In this document: piece after piece, positions 60,512-64,000 of the stretch | How positions within the stretch are numbered: the first letter of the stretch is position 1 | Layout: every line of letters begins with the position of its first letter | Assembly (NCBI GenBank): GCA_004297625.1 | Contig: SCTY01000064.1 | Coordinates: 124,001 to 188,000 of the forward strand | DNA length: 64,000 bases | Direction: 5' to 3' | DNA from: Betaproteobacteria bacterium | GTDB lineage: Bacteria > Pseudomonadota > Gammaproteobacteria > Burkholderiales > SG8-39 | Notes under the pieces: model-generated | What the model saw: only the letters and a program-made list of their open reading frames with translations | The model's database searches: none | What the model was told of the DNA's origin: nothing | Program-made: the position numbers and the translations under genes

Positions 60512-60838
60512 TCAGGTGAAGGCGAGGCCGCCGAGCCGAAGGTGCTCGATGTAATGCGCGTTCGGGCAGAAGGCGCAGGAGTTGGCCGGCCGGCCGGCGC
60601 GGAGCCATTCGTCGCACAGCGGCTTGTTGGGGCAGGCGATGCAGATGCGCACCGCATGGGCATGGTAGCGCGCGCCCGCCTCGTCCAGCGGGTCGGGAAG
60701 GCTAGCTCCGCGGTACTGCATCACTTCGGTCAGGCGCAGCCGGCCTGTATCGCGCACCACACGGCGTCCGGAGACGAACACCGCCAGCGCGGCAAGACTG
60801 ACCAGGACGGTAATCAGGGCGATGAGAAGCGCGTTCAT
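60512..60838 (-). CDS. Small membrane-anchored Cys-rich protein (DUF6455-like)
   Basis: A 108-residue protein. One transmembrane helix (about 2-22) is followed by a soluble domain with Cys66, Cys69, Cys75 (CIACPNKPLCDEWL) and Cys88, Cys91 (CAFCPNA), the pattern of DUF6455-like proteins. ATG 60838 gives the membrane anchor; the longer frame adds an unlikely basic stretch. A near-perfect FNR-type box lies 33 bases upstream. It may have a redox or metal-sensing role under low oxygen. It stands alone. Confidence 0.85.
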   Translation of the reverse strand: MNALLIALITVLVSLAALAVFVSGRRVVRDTGRLRLTEVMQYRGASLPDPLDEAGARYHAHAVRICIACPNKPLCDEWLRAGRPANSCAFCPNAHYIEHLRLGGLAFT

Positions 60839-60871
60839 GCAGCCACGATAGCGCCAGCGGGGGCGCATTGC

Positions 60872-60885
60872 TTGACCCATATCAA
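60872..60885. promoter_or_regulatory. FNR/CRP-type box TTGACCCATATCAA
   Basis: TTGAC-CCAT-ATCAA (within CTTGACCCATATCAAG, 60871-60886) matches the FNR/ANR consensus TTGAT-N4-ATCAA with one mismatch. It is centred about 40 bases upstream of the start codon of the small membrane Cys protein gene (60838, minus), suitable for regulation of that gene by oxygen state. Confidence 0.6.
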
Positions 60886-60943
60886 GACCGCTGAAGCTGT
60901 GTCATTCCGGACGCGACGACAGCCATAACGCCCGGTCATAGGC

Positions 60944-61885
60944 TCATCGAGAAATAGCCGGACGCACCTTCTCACTCGCACTCCCGGAAAGCAGGTGGGC
61001 AGGATTTTCGACAAGTATTTGGTGCCGGTCCTCATCCAGAGGTACGAAGGCGGTGAATGCCTCGAGAAGTTTGCTGTCGTCGGGCACGCGAGAGGCTTCG
61101 AAATAGCTCGTATGCGGCCAATCACTACCCCACAGCAAGCGATCGATCCGGGTGCCTGTTAATGCCCTCGCAAAGGGCACTACGTCGGAATAAGGATAGC
61201 CCAACCGAGAGATTCGATCAGCACCGCTTAGCTTGACCCAGAAGTTTCCCCGCGCCAGGAGCGAAAGCAGTATTTGAAAAGGCTCTTGATTGACTCCAAG
61301 AGCTACGTCGATCCGGCCAAAGTGGTCGATGACCACATTTGCCTGTATTTCTTCAAGCCATTGCCTCAGCGCGGGTATTTCGGCGCCGTCGAAGTGCAGT
61401 TCGACGAACCACCCCAATCCCTCGATGCAGCGCATGACGTGATCGAAGATAGGCCTTTCCAACGAGCCGCCATGCTGTGGATTGAACGCGAACCGCACAC
61501 CGCGGCAGCCTTTGTTATTAAGCTCCCGGCAGTATTGGCGCGAGGCTTTCATGTCAAGCCTAACAACGCCAAGGTAGCGTCCGTTCGAACGGCTTACTGC
61601 ATCGAGATCCACTGAATTATCGTAGCCATGGGTATTGGCGTGTACGACCAATCCACGTTCAACACCGAGAAAATCGTGAAACCGAAGACATTTCTCAACT
61701 GGCGCGTCTGGAGGAGAGTACTTACGACTTGGCGAGTATGGGAAGCGCGACTGCGGGCCCAAGGCGTGAAAGTGTGTATCCCACGCTCCCTTCGGCAGCC
61801 GCCAACTTGGTTTGGACGCCAACGGACGGGGCTCGAAGCAATCGGGAACTCCGCGCGAGGTCACGATTCTGCTCTTGGAACGCAA
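60944..61885 (-). CDS. Amidohydrolase-2 family hydrolase (LigI/2-pyrone-4,6-dicarboxylate lactonase-like)
   Basis: A 313-residue metal-dependent TIM-barrel hydrolase with an intact HxH (WDTHFHALG, His38 and His40), VIDHFGR in the middle and LLWGSDWPHTSY near the end (catalytic Asp present). This resembles the LigI/4-sulfomuconolactone hydrolase group that opens lactones in aromatic degradation. Its start overlaps the cycloisomerase-family gene by 25 bases, so it is in the ring-cleavage operon. It likely hydrolyses a lactone from the upstream steps. Confidence 0.87.
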   Translation of the reverse strand: MRSKSRIVTSRGVPDCFEPRPLASKPSWRLPKGAWDTHFHALGPQSRFPYSPSRKYSPPDAPVEKCLRFHDFLGVERGLVVHANTHGYDNSVDLDAVSRSNGRYLGVVRLDMKASRQYCRELNNKGCRGVRFAFNPQHGGSLERPIFDHVMRCIEGLGWFVELHFDGAEIPALRQWLEEIQANVVIDHFGRIDVALGVNQEPFQILLSLLARGNFWVKLSGADRISRLGYPYSDVVPFARALTGTRIDRLLWGSDWPHTSYFEASRVPDDSKLLEAFTAFVPLDEDRHQILVENPAHLLSGSASEKVRPAISR

Positions 61886-63183
61886 CGCCTTGCGTGATTT
61901 ACAACCGCCTCGCTGATCTCATTTCCACTTCCAAGGTATCCCATTGGATCGGCCAGCGAATCGAGCGTCTCTGGCGATAGGTGATTTGCCACCTCGGGAA
62001 TGTCTCTTAACGCTGTCCTTAAATCGACATTTCTCTCAACCGCGACTCGACACGCGTCGTGAACCAGATCATGGGAGCGCAAGCGCCCAAGGCGCGGGGC
62101 GAGTGCCATCATGAACCGCTCTGCCAGGATGATTCCATGCGTGGCATCAAGGTTTGCTCGCATGCGATCCGGAAAAACCTGTAGGCCCACCAGCAGCACC
62201 ATGGATCTACTGATGCAGTTCTCCGCCTCGACGCATGCCGGGGCAATTACTTGGATTTCCAATAACCCCTCTCCACTGCGCTCCTGCCGCTGACGGCCCG
62301 CGTAAAGAGCGGTCGCCGTATATTGAGCCACCAGCGCGGCGGCCGCAGTTATCTGCGCGCAAAGGATCGGATTCGACTTGTACGGTAGCGTGCTGCTTGT
62401 GTCCTTGCCTCCGGTGTTTGGTTCTGCTAATTCACCGATCTCCGTACTGGAAAGCTCGGCGATATCCTGGGCAATCTTCGCGAGCGTGTTGGTAATACCA
62501 GCAAGCACTGACATTCGCTCATAAACATCGTCCCTCATACTCGCCCATGTGATGACTGGTTCCGGCAAAGCTAGCAGCTCCATCAACCGTTTTCTGACGG
62601 CGAGCCCCTCCTTCCCGAGCGAGGCGAGTGTTCCCGCCACGCCGGCGAATTCGCCCTCCAAGGGATGTTCAATCAGGGATTTGACGCGTTCGACGTGCCG
62701 CAGAACTGATGCGAGCCAGACGGAAGCCTTGAAGCTGAACGTAATGGGGAGTGCGTGGCCACCGAAAGTTCGCGCAGCCATGACAGTATCGCGGTGCGCT
62801 TGCACCTTGTCGACCAATATGTCGGTCAGTCGGGAAAGGTCTCCAAGAACCGCCCGAAAGACCTCGTTCACCTGCAGCGCGAGACCCGTATTTACGACGT
62901 CCTGGGTTGTTGCACCCCAGTGCAAAAAATGGCCGTAATCGCCGCAGACCTCTGTTAACTGACGCACAAGTGGCGCAACCGCATATCCCGAGCGTTGTGC
63001 CTGCGCTCGAAGGCGCGGCATGTCGAGCATGTCCAGCCTGGCGTAATGGCAAATCTTCTGCGCAGCGTCCTTTGGTATTACCCCAAGGTCGGCTTCAGCT
63101 TGAGCAAGGGCGGCTTCGATCTGAAGGTAAGCCTGAAGCGTGCTTTGCTCGGCGAAGATCTCGGCTATCCGGCGTGGCCTCAT
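61861..63183 (-). CDS. PcaB-like 3-carboxy-cis,cis-muconate cycloisomerase family protein
   Basis: A 440-residue fumarase/adenylosuccinate lyase-superfamily protein. The signature around TSSTLPYKSNP corresponds to the conserved SSxMPxKxNP loop, HWGATTQDVVNTGLAL and AGVAGTLASLG are also conserved. This family includes PcaB and adenylosuccinate lyase; the intradiol dioxygenase and lactonase-like neighbours favour a PcaB-like role (muconate lactonisation). It overlaps the dioxygenase stop by 1 base and the lactonase-like start. Confidence 0.86.
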   Translation of the reverse strand: MRPRRIAEIFAEQSTLQAYLQIEAALAQAEADLGVIPKDAAQKICHYARLDMLDMPRLRAQAQRSGYAVAPLVRQLTEVCGDYGHFLHWGATTQDVVNTGLALQVNEVFRAVLGDLSRLTDILVDKVQAHRDTVMAARTFGGHALPITFSFKASVWLASVLRHVERVKSLIEHPLEGEFAGVAGTLASLGKEGLAVRKRLMELLALPEPVITWASMRDDVYERMSVLAGITNTLAKIAQDIAELSSTEIGELAEPNTGGKDTSSTLPYKSNPILCAQITAAAALVAQYTATALYAGRQRQERSGEGLLEIQVIAPACVEAENCISRSMVLLVGLQVFPDRMRANLDATHGIILAERFMMALAPRLGRLRSHDLVHDACRVAVERNVDLRTALRDIPEVANHLSPETLDSLADPMGYLGSGNEISEAVVNHARRCVPRAES

Positions 63184-63896
63184 TAACGCTCGGCAAAAAA
63201 CGGCGTTTCCTCGACGCCGCGTAGCACGATATCGAACGAGAACACGCTCGATCCGTCGGCGGCGTCAGGCATACGACGGGCGATCAATGAAGCTCGCGCT
63301 CGAAGATCGTCGATGCCGTTCAGAATCGGATCGATATCGTTCAATTCCTCATCCGGGAAATACATCTGGGTAATGAGTCGCTGCATGACTCCGGCGGCGA
63401 ACAACGAAAAATGGACGTGGGGTGGACGCATCCAGTTGTCATAGCCAAGGTTCGGATACGGACCGGGCTTTATGGATCGAAACGCATATCGTCCATCTGC
63501 ATCCGTCAGAGTCCGTCCCCAGCCCTTGAAGTTTGGATCCAAGGGCGCAAGCGTAATGTCGTCCGGATGCTCATATTTGCCCCATTTATTCGCCTGCCAT
63601 ATTTCGATCAAGGCCTTTCGCACCGGGTTGGCGTTCTCATCCAAGACTTGGCCGTGGATCGTTATTGGGGTTCCCTGAGCCCGAGCTCCGCCCGGCGTAA
63701 CGCACGCCACATCGTTATCTCCAGGCCGCACAAGTCCGCCACTGAAAAACGGACCAATGGTTTGCGAAGGTGTTACCACAAGCAGCGCCTGGCTGGGAGT
63801 TCGCTGCTCATGCACTCGATAACCACGAATAAGCTTGAGCCGCTCTTTTCCAAGAAAGATCGAAGGGTGCGGCAGAAAGGATTCACTTTTCGTCAT
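63183..63896 (-). CDS. Intradiol ring-cleavage dioxygenase, protocatechuate 3,4-dioxygenase-like
   Basis: A 237-residue non-haem Fe(III) dioxygenase. The four ligands are apparent: Tyr108 (KWGKYEHP), Tyr152 (NLGYDNW), His160 and His162 (PPHVHFSLF). TPSQTIGPFFSGGL recalls the alpha subunit (PcaG), while PHVHFSLFAAGVMQRLITQMYF recalls the beta subunit (PcaH), so a single polypeptide mixes both. ATG 63896 has AGGAG 7 bases upstream; the preceding TTG is less likely. Protocatechuate or another catechol-like acid is the probable substrate. Confidence 0.87.
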   Translation of the reverse strand: MTKSESFLPHPSIFLGKERLKLIRGYRVHEQRTPSQALLVVTPSQTIGPFFSGGLVRPGDNDVACVTPGGARAQGTPITIHGQVLDENANPVRKALIEIWQANKWGKYEHPDDITLAPLDPNFKGWGRTLTDADGRYAFRSIKPGPYPNLGYDNWMRPPHVHFSLFAAGVMQRLITQMYFPDEELNDIDPILNGIDDLRARASLIARRMPDAADGSSVFSFDIVLRGVEETPFFAER

Positions 63897-63898
63897 TT

Positions 63899-64000
63899 TC
63901 AATCTCCTGGACGAATACCGGCGTAGGCGTTCTCAAGCAACCGCAGAACGCCGTCAAATGAGAGAGGGACGGGGTTTGGATAGGAAGATTGCGTAGCGGC
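63899..64000 (-). CDS. C-terminal end of a maleylacetate reductase/Fe-ADH-like protein (partial)
   Basis: The last 33 codons of a gene that enters the window from the right, ending with TGA at 63899-63901, 2 bases before the dioxygenase start. It reads ...SYPNPVPLSFDGVLRLLENA followed by YAGIRPGD. The NPxP....GVxxLLxxAYxGxRP pattern is the usual C-terminus of maleylacetate reductases and related iron alcohol dehydrogenase-fold enzymes. If right, the operon links ring cleavage to maleylacetate. Most of the gene is outside the window. Confidence 0.55.
   Translation of the reverse strand, partial: AATQSSYPNPVPLSFDGVLRLLENAYAGIRPGD

Noticed and set aside
1..64000. CRISPR arrays, tRNA/rRNA genes, insertion sequences, attachment sites
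   Set aside because: No regularly spaced direct repeats, cloverleaf-like segments, transposase or integrase motifs were seen on either strand by reading; absence was not tested with software.

Overview
The window is high-GC, gene-dense bacterial chromosome with short or overlapping gene junctions. The mix of NitT/TauT and branched-chain-type ABC importers, three hydantoinase/oxoprolinase A/B sets, an MlaC-like protein and many catabolic oxidoreductases fits a soil or sediment betaproteobacterium (Burkholderiales-like). That placement is inference from gene content only. I see no rRNA, tRNA, insertion sequence, phage gene or CRISPR array.

Layout. 1-3486 (+): end of a hydantoinase A gene, its B partner, a GntR/FCD regulator and an SDR. 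3435-8309 (-): deaminase, amidase, amidohydrolase and FAD oxidoreductase. 8336-10487: a CobW-type GTPase and a convergent SelA/DgaE-like PLP enzyme. 10602-14552 (+): MmgE/PrpD protein, quinone oxidoreductase, a PuuE-like 'polysaccharide deacetylase' and an isochorismatase-fold hydrolase. 14568-15536 (-): an amidohydrolase homologue with an altered metal site. 15797-24338: a NitT/TauT importer (+) converging on an operon (-) for a carboxyltransferase, an ADP-forming CoA ligase, a biotin carrier, an SDR and a second, very similar substrate-binding protein. 24473-32460 (+): LysR regulator, a second NitT/TauT importer, FAD oxidoreductase, a second PuuE-like protein, an M20 hydantoinase/carbamoylase-family hydrolase and two related small proteins. 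32463-34991 (-): ketopantoate-reductase-like protein, a 54-residue Cys-containing protein and a DHDPS-family lyase. 34992-38691: a gene-poor stretch with regulator-like remnants, a 39-residue membrane peptide, an aldehyde dehydrogenase, an MlaC-like protein and a hypothetical gene. 38688-46885 (-): a liv-type importer operon with cupin, TetR regulator and a two-subunit molybdenum hydroxylase. 46996-54130 (+) and 54139-60358 (-): two converging clusters, each led by hydantoinase A/B-type subunits. 60512-60838 (-): a small membrane Cys protein behind an FNR-type box. 60944-64000 (-): an aromatic ring-cleavage operon cut by the window end.

How it works together. The recurring theme is uptake and hydrolytic, carboxylating or oxidative breakdown of small amides, cyclic imides, N-heterocycles and aromatic acids. 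Both PuuE-like genes sit directly before hydrolases of families that cleave N-carbamoyl groups, but of two unrelated folds. This suggests parallel ring-opening plus decarbamoylation modules. The hydantoinase A/B sets at 46996 and 58316 have neighbours (a Cys-rich C-terminal extension, a CoA ligase, an epimerase-like protein) that fit an acetone/acetophenone-carboxylase-like chemistry as well as hydantoin hydrolysis.

Most interesting signals: the PuuE-like/carbamoylase pairs with two motif-sharing small proteins; a matched pair of putative ECF-sigma promoters around the aldehyde dehydrogenase; two SDRs that have lost the Tyr-Lys dyad; an amidohydrolase with RxR in place of HxH; duplicated binding proteins around one transporter; and an acyl-CoA carboxylase-like operon without a biotin carboxylase.
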